A DNA stretch of 64,000 nucleotides. Origin: DATAEE01 sp963725145 (lineage in GTDB: Bacteria; Acidobacteriota; Vicinamibacteria; Vicinamibacterales; 2-12-FULL-66-21). The stretch lies in assembly GCA_963725145.1 (NCBI GenBank), contig CAVRXL010000003.1, forward strand, positions 248,001 to 312,000. Reading direction: 5' to 3'. Both the position numbers and the translations under genes were made by a program. The notes below the pieces were generated by a model. The model did no database searches. It was given only the letters and a program-made list of their open reading frames with translations, and was not told where the DNA came from. Positions 9,055-17,409 of this stretch are shown here, one piece after another. Each line of letters starts with the position of its first letter. Position 1 is the first letter of the stretch.

Positions 9055-10408
9055 GTTCCTGAAGACCGCGGGGGCCGGCGTCACCGCGGCGGCAACATCG
9101 ACGACGATTCTCCGCGCCCAGACAGCCGGCGAAAAACAGGAGGTCCCGCCGGCCGACCGGATCCAGATCGCGACGATCGGCTTCGGCATCCAGGGGATCA
9201 ACGACACGCGTTCGGCGCTCCGCGTGCCGGGCGTCGAGCTCGTCGCGGTCGCCGACGTGTACGACGGCCGCCTGACGCTGGCCAAGGAGATGCACGGCGA
9301 TCACGTGTTCACCACGCGCGACTACCGGGAGGTCCTCGCGCGCCCGGACGTGGACGCGGTGATCATCGCGACGCCCGATCACTGGCACGCGCGCGTCGCG
9401 GTCGACGCGATGAAGGCCGGAAAGGACGTGTACGTCGAGAAGCCCATGGTGCAGGAGCCCGAGGACGGTCTCGAGCTGATCGAGACCGAGCGCCGGACGA
9501 AGCGCATCGTGGAAGTCGGCAGCCAGCGCGTCAGCTCGATCGTCTACGCGAAGGCCAGAGAGCTGTTTCGCGCGGGATCGATCGGCGAGCTGAACCTGGT
9601 CGAGGCGTATATCAACCGTAATTCGTCCCAGGGCGCGTGGCGGTACTCGATTCCGCCCGACGCATCCCCCCAGACGGTCGACTGGACCCGCTTCCTGGGG
9701 GCCGCGCCGAAACGGCCGTTCGAGCCCATCCGGATGTTCCGCTGGCGCAATTACCGCGACTACGGCACCGGCATTCCCGGCGACCTCTTCGTTCACCTCT
9801 TCACCGGGATTCACTTCGTGCTCGATTCGATCGGCCCCACGCGCATCATCGCGACCGGCGGCATCCGATATTGGAAGGACGGCCGCGACGTCCCGGACGT
9901 CATGCTCGCGCTGTTCGACTACCCGAAGACGTCGACGCATCCGGCGCACACGCTGATGCTGAAGGTGAACTTCGCGGACGGATCGGGTGAAGGTCAGGCG
10001 TTCCGGTTCGTGGGCCCGGACGGCGTGATCACCATCGGCGGCGGCTCCGTCACCCTGGCGCGCCGGCAGCGCTCGAAGGAGCCCGGCCACAGCGCCGATA
10101 CGTTCCCGAAGGCGATGGAAGAGGAATTCCTGAAGCAGTACCGCGAGCAGTATCCGGACCGGCCGGAGCTGCGGACGGGCGCGGAAGAGGTGTACACCGC
10201 GCCGCGGGACTACAACGACTCGGTCGAGCATTTCAGGACGTTCTTCAACGCGATGCGATCGCGTCAGCCGGTCATCGAAGACGCCACGTTCGGACTTCGC
10301 GCGGGCGGACCCGCGGTGCTCGCGAACCACAGCTACTTCGAGGGCCGGGCGATCAACTGGGATCCCGAGAAGATGAAGCGGACGAACGGGGGAAGGAGCA
10401 GCGAGTAG
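9035..10408 (+). CDS. Gfo/Idh/MocA family oxidoreductase with Tat signal
   Basis: A 457-residue oxidoreductase with an N-terminal twin-arginine signal (TRREFLKTAGAG, Ala-rich core, cleavage near ILRAQ). This predicts export in folded form with bound nucleotide, as in periplasmic glucose-fructose oxidoreductase. The nucleotide-binding motif (GFGIQG) is near residue 50 and VYVEKPMV near 135. The start is uncertain between GTG 9017, ATG 9029 and ATG 9035; 9035 has GGAG at good distance. It overlaps the preceding gene. Its TAG stop is the first TAG of a tandem GTAG-hairpin repeat (10405-10484). Confidence 0.88.
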   Translation: MRPTRREFLKTAGAGVTAAATSTTILRAQTAGEKQEVPPADRIQIATIGFGIQGINDTRSALRVPGVELVAVADVYDGRLTLAKEMHGDHVFTTRDYREVLARPDVDAVIIATPDHWHARVAVDAMKAGKDVYVEKPMVQEPEDGLELIETERRTKRIVEVGSQRVSSIVYAKARELFRAGSIGELNLVEAYINRNSSQGAWRYSIPPDASPQTVDWTRFLGAAPKRPFEPIRMFRWRNYRDYGTGIPGDLFVHLFTGIHFVLDSIGPTRIIATGGIRYWKDGRDVPDVMLALFDYPKTSTHPAHTLMLKVNFADGSGEGQAFRFVGPDGVITIGGGSVTLARRQRSKEPGHSADTFPKAMEEEFLKQYREQYPDRPELRTGAEEVYTAPRDYNDSVEHFRTFFNAMRSRQPVIEDATFGLRAGGPAVLANHSYFEGRAINWDPEKMKRTNGGRSSE

Positions 10409-10484
10409 CGCTGCCCTTCAGGCTGCCGGTGTAGCGCAGCCCTTCAGGGCTGCCGGCGTAGCGCAGCCCTTCAGGGCTGCCCGT
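10405..10484. repeat. Three tandem copies of a GTAG hairpin repeat
   Basis: Units of 26, 27 and 27 nt at 10405-10430, 10431-10457 and 10458-10484. Each begins GTAGCGC, then has arms AGCCC and GGGCT around a TTCA loop. The first copy is imperfect (CTGCCC / GGCTG). The first unit supplies the TAG stop codon of the upstream oxidoreductase. An exact inverted copy of the unit lies at 13637-13659. There are no unique spacers, so this is not CRISPR. Confidence 0.85.
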
Positions 10485-10498
10485 GGTAGGAGCGTGTC

Positions 10499-10684
10499 GT
10501 GAAGGACGCCAAGAGCTATTCAGTCGATCTGGAGTCCGCGAAGGTGCAGTTCCTCCAGGAGATGGCCGCGAAGCACGGGCTCGGCGACATCGGGAAGGCG
10601 ATCCGATGTCTGGTCAACTACGCGCGCGAGAACCCGGAAAAGCACACGGACATCTTCGACGAGACGCGCTGTCTGGATTGTTGA
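10499..10684 (+). CDS. Small hypothetical protein, RHH-like with C-terminal CxxC
   Basis: A 61-residue protein from a GTG start with GGTAGGAG about 8 nt upstream. A short strand (SYSVDLES) followed by two helices separated by a GLGDIG turn resembles a ribbon-helix-helix or small helix-turn protein, and the last five residues are CLDC-type (RCLDC), a possible metal site. It was not matched to a named family. It is convergent with the isomerase gene across an 11-bp gap occupied by a hairpin. Function unknown; the good ribosome site and codon use support a real gene. Confidence 0.6.
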   Translation: MKDAKSYSVDLESAKVQFLQEMAAKHGLGDIGKAIRCLVNYARENPEKHTDIFDETRCLDC

Positions 10685-10689
10685 CGATG

Positions 10690-10708
10690 GCGGACCTAAG
10701 AGGTCCGC
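10690..10708. repeat. Hairpin element at convergent gene ends
   Basis: Arms GCGGACCT and AGGTCCGC around AAG. On the minus strand it reads GGAGG-flanked, like the element at 28188-28212. The TAG stop of the isomerase gene (10696-10698) lies across the arm and loop, so the element encodes the last residues (GGGRTS) of that protein. It may terminate both convergent transcripts, but no clear U-run is present. Confidence 0.7.
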
Positions 10709-11640
10709 CCTCCTCCGTCGTGTGCCGCCGCGCTCGGGGCGGCCACCGGCTTCTCACCCGCGAGAAATCTATCTACGCGGGTGACCACGTCCTTCAGGTA
10801 CTCCTGCGGACCGCCGGAGATCTCCGTCGTCATGAACCCGCGGTAGTCGATCTCGGCGAAGGCCCGCCGCACTTCCGGCCAGTCGATGTCCCCCTCCCCG
10901 AGGTTCTTCCAGGTGAAGCGGCCGTTGGGCCGATCGAGCTGGAAGTCCTTCAGGTGCACTTTGACGATCCGCTTGCCGAGCGTGCGAATCCAGTCCTGCG
11001 GGTACGCATAAAAGACGACGTTGCCGACGTCGAAGTAGGCCTTCGCCCAGGGCGAGTCGAGCTCGTCGACGTAGCGCGCGAACTCCAGCGGGCTCAGGAG
11101 GAACTTGTTCCAGACCTCCTCGACCGCGACGATCACCTTGAGATCGCGCGCCAGCGGCAGCAGCCGCTCCTTGATCAGGCGCTGCGATCGAACCCAGGCC
11201 TCCTTGTAAGAGGTCTTCGCGTCGACGACCGCGGGCACCAGGAGCACGGCGTCGGCCCCCCAGAGGGCGGCGTTCCGCATCGACGTCTCCATGCCTGCCA
11301 CGCACTGATTCACCACCGCTGGATCGGCGCTCGACAGCGGGAAGCGCCAGTGGTCGGCGTTCATCACGGAGTGAATGCGTAGCCCGGTTTTCTGCGCCGC
11401 TTCCTTGATCTCCGCCGCTTCCTCCGGCTTCGCGATCGTCTGCATCTCGATGCCCTCGAAGCCAACCTCGCGCGCGAGCGCGAACCGCTGGGCGTACGGG
11501 AGCTCCTTGGGCAGCATCGAGATGAGCACGGCCTTGCGGATCGCGCCTGGCGCGCCGGTCGCCGATTGCGCCTGGGACCGATGAGTCGCGGCCAGAACCC
11601 CTGCGGCGACCGACGTCAGGAAAGTGCGGCGGCTGTGCAT
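10696..11640 (-). CDS. Sugar phosphate isomerase/epimerase-like TIM barrel, exported
   Basis: A 314-residue protein of the AP-endonuclease-2-like (xylose isomerase-type) TIM barrel family. It begins with an Arg-pair signal (SRRTFLTSVAAG, cleavage near RSQAQ), so it is probably Tat or Sec exported. Barrel landmarks include VGFEGIEMQT, VAVEEVWNKFLL, AYFDVGN and VKVHLKDF, with Glu, Asp and His residues in metal-binding positions. Substrate unknown; in this context a keto-sugar is likely. The C-terminal few codons are contributed by a hairpin repeat. It is divergent from the oxidoreductase at 11716 across 75 bp. Confidence 0.85.
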   Translation of the reverse strand: MHSRRTFLTSVAAGVLAATHRSQAQSATGAPGAIRKAVLISMLPKELPYAQRFALAREVGFEGIEMQTIAKPEEAAEIKEAAQKTGLRIHSVMNADHWRFPLSSADPAVVNQCVAGMETSMRNAALWGADAVLLVPAVVDAKTSYKEAWVRSQRLIKERLLPLARDLKVIVAVEEVWNKFLLSPLEFARYVDELDSPWAKAYFDVGNVVFYAYPQDWIRTLGKRIVKVHLKDFQLDRPNGRFTWKNLGEGDIDWPEVRRAFAEIDYRGFMTTEISGGPQEYLKDVVTRVDRFLAGEKPVAAPSAAAHDGGGRTS

Positions 11641-11665
11641 GGTGCGCTCCTAGCGGTCGTATACT

Positions 11666-11690
11666 AGTCCGGCTGAAGCCGGACTCTACA
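11666..11690. repeat. Hairpin element between divergent genes
   Basis: Arms AGTCCGGC and GCCGGACT around TGAA (11666-11685), followed by CTACA; on the minus strand this is TGTAG-stem-TTCA-stem. Nearly the same stem recurs at 18364-18381 and 28264-28281. Here it lies in the 5' region of the oxidoreductase at 11716, not at a gene 3' end. Confidence 0.75.
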
Positions 11691-11715
11691 GGAAAGACTA
11701 AACAGGAAAAGACTC

Positions 11716-13038
11716 ATGAAAACCAGAAACCCGGCGATCGACCGGCGCGACTTCATCGGATCGGTTGCGGCGATCGGCGCGGCCGCGATGGCGGGCTGCG
11801 CCGGAACGGCCAGCCGCGGCACGCAGAGCGCTCCAATCCGCTCGGGAGCCACTACTCCCCAGGCGCCGGACGGCCCCTTGCTCAAGGCGGGCCTGATCGG
11901 CTGCGGAGGGCGGGGCCGTGGCGCGGCGGTGAACTTCCTCGCGGCCGGGCCCAACCTGCAGATAGCGGCGCTGGCGGACGTCTTTCCCGACCGCGTCGAT
12001 GAGGCGCGGCGCCTGCTCAAGGAAAAGAAGGGACAGGAGATTCCGGACTCGCACTGCTTCGTCGGCTTCGACGCCTATCAGAAGCTCCTGGACTCCGGCA
12101 TCGACGTCGTCCTGCATGCGACGCCGCCGCACTTCCGGCCGGCGCACTTCGCGGCGGCGGTCGAGGCGAAAAAGCACGTCTTCATCGAGAAACCGGTCGC
12201 CGTCGACGTGCCCGGCGCGCAGTCCGTGTTGCAGACGGCGGAGAAGGCGGCAAGCCTCGGCCTGAGCGTGCTGACCGGCACACAGCTGCGCCGCGAGCTG
12301 GTCCGCATGGAGGTTCAGCGGCGCGTTCGCGGCGGGGAAATCGGCGACATCCAGTCCCTGCGTGCGTTCCGCAACCAGGGCGCGCTCTGGTATCGGACGC
12401 CGCAACCTGGCCAGTCCGACATGGAATACATGATTCGTGACTGGGTCAACTGGACGTGGCTTTCGGGCGACATCATCGTCGAGCAGCACATCCACCATCT
12501 CGACGCCATGCTGTGGATCACGGGCCAGCCGCCGCTGAAGGCGGTCGGCATGGGCGCGCGGCTGCGGCGGCCGACCGGCGATCAGTACGACTTCTTCAGC
12601 GCCGACTACGCTTTCCCCGAAGGGGTGCACCTGCACACGACGATCCGGCAGCTCAATGGATGCGCGAACGTCCGCGAAGAGATCGTCGTCGGCACCAAAG
12701 GCGTCGCGAACCTCGACGGAACGATCCACGACCTGTCGGGCAAACAGATCTGGAAATACGACGGCCCGATGAACGACGCCCTCGTGCAGGAGCACGCGGA
12801 CTGGATCACGGCGATTCGGGCCGGGAAACCGATGAACACGGCGAAGGAAACGACGACCGCGACCCTCATCGCGATCATGGGCCGCGACTCGGCGTACACG
12901 GGCAAAGAGATCGCGTGGGACGGCCTGCTCGCGTCCACGAGCCGGCTTGGACCGCAGCAGTATGCGATGGGACCTGTGACGACCATCAAGGCGGCCCCCC
13001 CGATTCCAGGCGTCGAGCCGGGCCCGCCAGCGCCATGA
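11716..13038 (+). CDS. Gfo/Idh/MocA family oxidoreductase with Tat signal
   Basis: A 440-residue exported oxidoreductase. The N-terminus has a Tat-type motif (DRRDFIGSVAA) followed by a Cys-containing segment (MAGCAG) that could be lipidated. The Rossmann motif GLIGCGGRGRG is near residue 58, HVFIEKPVAVD near 154, and EQHIHHLDAM carries the conserved His. GGAAAAG lies just upstream of the ATG. The stop overlaps the next ATG (ATGA), coupling it to the gluconate-dehydrogenase subunit 3 protein and then the GMC flavoprotein, so these three probably form one sugar-oxidising operon. Confidence 0.9.
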   Translation: MKTRNPAIDRRDFIGSVAAIGAAAMAGCAGTASRGTQSAPIRSGATTPQAPDGPLLKAGLIGCGGRGRGAAVNFLAAGPNLQIAALADVFPDRVDEARRLLKEKKGQEIPDSHCFVGFDAYQKLLDSGIDVVLHATPPHFRPAHFAAAVEAKKHVFIEKPVAVDVPGAQSVLQTAEKAASLGLSVLTGTQLRRELVRMEVQRRVRGGEIGDIQSLRAFRNQGALWYRTPQPGQSDMEYMIRDWVNWTWLSGDIIVEQHIHHLDAMLWITGQPPLKAVGMGARLRRPTGDQYDFFSADYAFPEGVHLHTTIRQLNGCANVREEIVVGTKGVANLDGTIHDLSGKQIWKYDGPMNDALVQEHADWITAIRAGKPMNTAKETTTATLIAIMGRDSAYTGKEIAWDGLLASTSRLGPQQYAMGPVTTIKAAPPIPGVEPGPPAP

Positions 13039-13646
13039 ACCGGCGTGAGGCGCTCAGAACCCTCGGGACGACCGCCGGCGCCGTCGCATTCGTGCCCTGG
13101 CTGTCGGAGGACGGACTACTCGCCTTCGCCCAGCTGCAGAGTGCAAAGGCTCCACCCAAACTGCTCGTGTTGTCGCCCGCGCAGTACGCGACACTTGAGG
13201 CGCTCGTCGAGACGATCATCCCCGCCGACGAACGTTCGCCCGGCGCGAAGGACGCGCGTGTCGCGGACTACATCGACCTGCTGCTCAGCGAGTCGGACGA
13301 CACGCTGAAGCTTCAATGGCTCGGCGGTCTGGAAGAGCTCGACGAAGAAGCCGGGACGCGGTTCGGCCAGCCGTTCGTCAAGCTCCAGCCTGCGCAGGCC
13401 GAGGCGCTCTTGACCGACATCAGCCGCAACGAGCTGAAGCCGCAGACGCCCAGTGAAACGTTCTTCGTGATGGCGAAGCAGGCGACGATCCACGGTTACT
13501 ACACGTCGGAGATCGGGATTCACAAGGAACTGCACTACAAGGGCAATCAGCTCCTGGCGGCGTTCGTGGGCTGCCAGACCGAGGATGGCAAGGACTGCCC
13601 GCATTGCGGGCAGAAAATGCAGACACGCACGCAGCAGCAGCCCTGA
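13035..13646 (+). CDS. Gluconate 2-dehydrogenase subunit 3-like protein, exported
   Basis: A 203-residue protein with a Tat-like signal (NRREALRTLG, then a hydrophobic core to about residue 30), followed by the family pattern ALVETIIPADERSPGAKDA and a helical body. The C-terminus carries CxxC (CPHCGQKM). Subunit 3 proteins accompany GMC flavoproteins and help export or anchor them. ATG overlaps the previous stop. The TGA stop lies in the loop of a hairpin repeat (13637-13659), so the final residues QQQP are encoded by that repeat. The GMC subunit follows 62 bp later. Confidence 0.88.
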   Translation: MNRREALRTLGTTAGAVAFVPWLSEDGLLAFAQLQSAKAPPKLLVLSPAQYATLEALVETIIPADERSPGAKDARVADYIDLLLSESDDTLKLQWLGGLEELDEEAGTRFGQPFVKLQPAQAEALLTDISRNELKPQTPSETFFVMAKQATIHGYYTSEIGIHKELHYKGNQLLAAFVGCQTEDGKDCPHCGQKMQTRTQQQP

Positions 13647-13659
13647 AGGGCTGCGCTAC
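13637..13659. repeat. Hairpin repeat holding the stop codon of the upstream gene
   Basis: Arms GCAGCCC and GGGCTGC around TGAA, then GCTAC; this is the exact reverse complement of the unit at 10431-10453. The TGA of the loop is the in-frame stop of the gluconate dehydrogenase subunit 3-like gene. Confidence 0.85.
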
Positions 13660-13660
13660 G

Positions 13661-13695
13661 GGGCCCAGGGCTTGGGGCTCGGGGCTTGGGGCCTG
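13661..13695. repeat. Short 7-bp-period array
   Basis: Successive heptads GGGGCTC, GGGGCTT and GGGGCCT follow a GGGCCCAGGGCTT start. The same heptad (or its complement AAGCCCC) builds the long array at 54764-54859. It fills most of the gap before the GMC gene. Confidence 0.65.
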
Positions 13696-13708
13696 AACAA
13701 CCAAAACA

Positions 13709-15526
13709 ATGCAAACGGATCGGACGCTCTCCCTCGACCTGACCAACATCACCGACGAATCGAAGCGGCTCGCCGCGTCGATCAAGCCCGGCTCGGCGCG
13801 CTGGGACGTCATCATCGTCGGCAGCGGCGCCGCCGGCGGGATGGCGGCCTTCCAGCTCGCGACCGCCGGCGTCAAGGTGCTCCTGCTCGAGGCGGGCCGG
13901 ATGCTCGACTGGCAGAAGGAATACCGGACGATGGAGTGGCCGTATGCATCGATGCGGCGCGGCCGGCTTCCCGCGGGCGAGCGCGCGATCGGCGTTGCCG
14001 AGTACAGCTTCCTCGACCGGCCGTACGGCAACAGTCCTGCCTTCGAGCAGTACAAGAAGGTGGCGTCGTACGCATCCAATACGTTCACGCGGAATTGGGT
14101 CGTGGACGAGAAGCAGCATCCGACGACCGGGACTCCGTACAGCTGGGTGCGCGCGCGCGTGCTCGGCGGCAGGACGAACTTCTGGGGACGCGGCGCACTC
14201 CGGTATGGCCCGCTGCAGTTCAAGGCCGCCAGCCGCGACGGGTTCGACGTCGACTGGCCGATCTCGTACGAGGACGTGAAACCCTACTACGACAAGGTCG
14301 ACGTGCTCCTCGGTTGTTCCGGCACGAAAGAGGGGCTCGATCAGGTTCCCGACGGCGTCTTCCAGCGCCCGTCGAAGCTCAATTGCGTCGAGGTCGCGTT
14401 CAAGCGCGCCATCCAGCCGATGGGCCGCCACTACATCCCGGGCCGGGCCGGCGTGACGACCGACGGCGTCATGAGCAAGTACCGGATGCGGTGCGTCGGG
14501 CGTGGACGATGCGGGCGCGGCTGCGACATCAACGCCAGCTTTCACTCCCCCACCGCGCTGATCTATCCGGCGCGCGACACCGGCAACCTCACCGTCCGGC
14601 CGTACTCGATTGTCACGGAAGTGATTGTCGACGACGCGAACCCGTCGCGCGCGACGGGAGTACGCGTGATCGACGCCGAAACGCGCGACGTCATGGACTT
14701 CAAGGCGCCGATCGTCGTGCTCGGCGCCGGCACGCTCGACTCGACGCGCATCCTCCTGAACTCGAAGTCCCGGTCGCATCCGAACGGCCTCGGCAACTCT
14801 TCCGATATGCTCGGCCGCTACCTGAGCGAGCACATCATGGGGATCCGCGGCAGCGGCTTCATCCCCGCGCGCATCGGGACCGAGCCGACATTGGACGACG
14901 GACGGCCGGTGACGCCGTACGTTCCGCGCTTTCGCAACGTGACCGATCGCCACCCGGATTTCATTCGCGGCTACCACTTCCAGGGCGGCGGTGGATGCAG
15001 CGAATACCCGAGCTTCGCGCACGACATCCCCGGTTTCGGCAAGGCGCTCAAGTCGAACGTGCGCAAGTACTACGCCGCGCCCTTCGGCCTCGGCGGCTTC
15101 GGCGAAGTGCTGCCGATCAAGGAAAACCGCGTCACGCTGGATGCCGACATCAAGGACGCCTGGGGTATCCCCGTCCTCCGCTTCGACTACCGCTTCGGCG
15201 ACAACGAGCTGAAGATGGCGACAGACATGGCCGACAGCCTGGAGGAGATGCTGAAGGCCGCCGGCGCCGAGGACATCCGGATCGTCCGCGAGGCGTATCC
15301 GCCGGGCTGGTCGATCCACGAGATCGGCACGGCGCGGATGGGCACCGACCCGAAGAGCTCCGTGACCGATCCCTCCTGCCGCCTCCACGACGTCCCGAAC
15401 GTCTACCTGGCCGATGCCGCGCCATTCGTGTCCGGCGGCACGCAGAACACCACGTGGTCGATTCTCGCGATGTGCTGGCGCACGATGGATCTGCTCAAAG
15501 CTAGGATGCGGACGGGAGATCTCTGA
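13709..15526 (+). CDS. GMC-family FAD-dependent sugar dehydrogenase
   Basis: A 605-residue GMC oxidoreductase. The FAD-binding GSGAAGG motif is at about residues 38-44 with the following LLLEAG strand end. RVLGGRTNFWGRG is the GMC signature near residue 155. The C-terminal SIHEIGTARMG and GGTQNTTWSI motifs carry the catalytic His/Asn-type residues. It lacks its own signal peptide and is likely carried out by the subunit 3-like partner encoded just upstream, as known for gluconate and glucoside 3-dehydrogenases. It would oxidise a sugar ring and pass electrons to a cytochrome, which is not encoded nearby. Glycoside 3-dehydrogenase activity is an inference. Confidence 0.88.
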   Translation: MQTDRTLSLDLTNITDESKRLAASIKPGSARWDVIIVGSGAAGGMAAFQLATAGVKVLLLEAGRMLDWQKEYRTMEWPYASMRRGRLPAGERAIGVAEYSFLDRPYGNSPAFEQYKKVASYASNTFTRNWVVDEKQHPTTGTPYSWVRARVLGGRTNFWGRGALRYGPLQFKAASRDGFDVDWPISYEDVKPYYDKVDVLLGCSGTKEGLDQVPDGVFQRPSKLNCVEVAFKRAIQPMGRHYIPGRAGVTTDGVMSKYRMRCVGRGRCGRGCDINASFHSPTALIYPARDTGNLTVRPYSIVTEVIVDDANPSRATGVRVIDAETRDVMDFKAPIVVLGAGTLDSTRILLNSKSRSHPNGLGNSSDMLGRYLSEHIMGIRGSGFIPARIGTEPTLDDGRPVTPYVPRFRNVTDRHPDFIRGYHFQGGGGCSEYPSFAHDIPGFGKALKSNVRKYYAAPFGLGGFGEVLPIKENRVTLDADIKDAWGIPVLRFDYRFGDNELKMATDMADSLEEMLKAAGAEDIRIVREAYPPGWSIHEIGTARMGTDPKSSVTDPSCRLHDVPNVYLADAAPFVSGGTQNTTWSILAMCWRTMDLLKARMRTGDL

Positions 15527-15676
15527 CCGCTTCCGGCCTGGGCCCCTCATCCGCTCGCGTGCCTGATAGCGGATTTGTAAACGGACGGCGGATTTTGTTA
15601 TTGATTTTTGGCCAAACAGCGTGAATAATACTTAGAAATACCCCGGCCCTCACGCACCAACGCTCCCCCGACAGTC

Positions 15677-16243
15677 ATGATGAACGCGAGTCTGGACGCT
15701 GTGCGCCCGCGGCGCGGGCGACCGAGGAAGTTCCTCGGACGCTCGTCCGCCGTCACGCTGACGCTCCCTGAAGAGGTCATCGCGGCGCTCAGGTCGGTCG
15801 ACGGAGACCTCAGTCGCGCCGTCGTTCGGCTGACGCAACCAGAGCTCGCCAAGCGTCCGCACCCGCCCGCGGAGCTCGCGGTCTTCGGCCGGAAGGCCGT
15901 CATCGTCGTCAATCCCACCCACACGCTGGAGCAGCGAACCGGAGTGAGCCTCGTGCCACTCCCCGACGGACGCGCGCTGATCTCTTTCGATCAGCCGCTG
16001 ACCATCTCGCAGCTGGAGTTGCTGCTGCGCGACTCGCTCGAAGATCGGCAGCTGCCAGACGGCGATCGTCGCATCTTCAACGCCGTCGCGGACATTCTCA
16101 GGACAGCCCGTCAGTCGGACGAGGTCGCGCTTCGGCAGCGGAGCATCATCGTGCTCGAGGCCGCGCGCTCGTCGCTGCTCGAGGCGCGACGCCGCGACCG
16201 AGCGGCCTCCGTTCGTCACAAACGAAAAGCTGTGCGAAGTTGA
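15677..16243 (+). CDS. Hypothetical regulator with AT-hook-like motif
   Basis: A 188-residue basic protein. Residues 10-18 (RPRRGRPRK) match the AT-hook core RGRP that binds the minor groove of AT-rich DNA. The next segment (AVTLTLPEEVIAALRSV) looks like a ribbon-helix-helix strand and helix. The rest contains an alpha/beta segment (AELAVFGRKAVIVVN) and a very Arg-rich C-terminus. No named family was recognised. The preceding 150 bp is AT-rich compared with the rest of the window (15580-15650), a plausible binding site for the protein itself. DNA binding is inferred from motifs. Confidence 0.6.
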   Translation: MMNASLDAVRPRRGRPRKFLGRSSAVTLTLPEEVIAALRSVDGDLSRAVVRLTQPELAKRPHPPAELAVFGRKAVIVVNPTHTLEQRTGVSLVPLPDGRALISFDQPLTISQLELLLRDSLEDRQLPDGDRRIFNAVADILRTARQSDEVALRQRSIIVLEAARSSLLEARRRDRAASVRHKRKAVRS

Positions 16244-16263
16244 CATTTCACGAGAGAGGACAC

Positions 16264-17391
16264 ATGTCGAGAATCTGGAGAATCCCGGTTGTCATGAGCG
16301 TACTAGGCGTCGCACTGGCCTGCGGAGAGAAGACACCCACGACGCCCACACCGGCAGGAAACGCGAACCTGACGGCTCCGCAGCCCGCGTCGCCTTCCGA
16401 CGGCGAGCAGACGTCGACGCTCAGGCCCACGCTCACGGTGCAGAACGGCAGCTCCGACCGGAACGGGACCAGGACCTACGAGTTCCAGATCTCGGACCGG
16501 AGCGACTTCACGGCCTCGACGACGTCCCTCGTCACGTCGTACGCGGTGGTGGTGAACAGATCGGACGTCCCCGAAGGCGCCGACGGGAGGACGAGCTTCA
16601 CGCCCGACCAGGACCTCCAGCCGACGACGCGCTTTTACTGGCGCGCGCGCGTGGTGCAGGGCGGGAGCACCTCCGAGTGGTCCGCGTCACGCCGGTTCAA
16701 CTCGAAGCTCGTCGGCTTCATCAGGGCCGGCGAAGCGTACGACCCGCTCATCCACAGCGAGACCGTCGGCGAACGGGTCGGCTCGGTGGACTTCGTCTCA
16801 GGCAGAGGCATCCGTCTCAACGACCACACGAGCTACGTCCGCTATCTACTGCCGCAGACGCTCACGAGCGGCGAGTTCTCGATGGAAGTCGAAGGGCTCC
16901 GTCCGAACGGGCCCGGCAACAAGACGAAGGTCTTCGGCATGCAGGAAGGCCAGGATGACTTCATCACGAACCGCTATCGCGTGGACGTCCAGTATCGCGG
17001 CGCCGGCGGCGTCCCGCCGAACGCGATCACGTGGCGGGCGATGTTCGGATCGGACGACGAGAAGCTCGAGCCGGATCAGGCCACGCGGTTCGCGTCCGTG
17101 TTCCCGCTCGACCCATCCAGAACCTACTTCTGGAAGGCGACCTGGAACGAGTCCGGTTTCCGCGTCCTGGTCCTCAATGGCGGCATGAGCGGCTCGACGC
17201 TGTACGACTACGGCATCAGCGACGAGCGCGTGCTGTACAACCCGAATCCGCACTACGTCTATCTGGGCACGCCGACCGGCCGCAGCGGCGACGAGTCGGC
17301 GTCGATCCCCGGGACGATCTACCGCAACGTCTGGATCGGCAACCGGCCGCGTCCGGCGTCGCTCGGGTCGGCGTTGCAAAGCATCCGCTGA
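16264..17391 (+). CDS. Surface lipoprotein with Fn3-like and lectin-like regions
   Basis: A 375-residue protein. The signal ends in a lipobox-like ALAC (Cys20), followed by a Thr/Pro-rich linker. Residues about 45-150 resemble a fibronectin type III domain (TLRPTLTVQNGS, YEFQISD, FYWRARVV, SEWSASRRF). The remaining 220 residues form a beta-rich module with repeated aromatic strands that may be a concanavalin-like carbohydrate-binding or hydrolase fold. GAGAGGA precedes ATG 16264. Position in the sugar block suggests glycan binding at the cell surface; no catalytic motif was identified. Confidence 0.6.
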   Translation: MSRIWRIPVVMSVLGVALACGEKTPTTPTPAGNANLTAPQPASPSDGEQTSTLRPTLTVQNGSSDRNGTRTYEFQISDRSDFTASTTSLVTSYAVVVNRSDVPEGADGRTSFTPDQDLQPTTRFYWRARVVQGGSTSEWSASRRFNSKLVGFIRAGEAYDPLIHSETVGERVGSVDFVSGRGIRLNDHTSYVRYLLPQTLTSGEFSMEVEGLRPNGPGNKTKVFGMQEGQDDFITNRYRVDVQYRGAGGVPPNAITWRAMFGSDDEKLEPDQATRFASVFPLDPSRTYFWKATWNESGFRVLVLNGGMSGSTLYDYGISDERVLYNPNPHYVYLGTPTGRSGDESASIPGTIYRNVWIGNRPRPASLGSALQSIR

Positions 17392-17409
17392 TATACTCGC
17401 GCGGCAGTC

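Noticed and set aside
10405..10484. Possible mini-CRISPR array
   Set aside because: Three direct repeats but no unique spacers, no cas genes, and repeat units are contiguous hairpins.
13647..13708. Intrinsic terminator after the subunit 3-like gene
   Set aside because: The hairpin is followed by GC-rich heptads, not a U-run, and the GMC partner must be transcribed with it.
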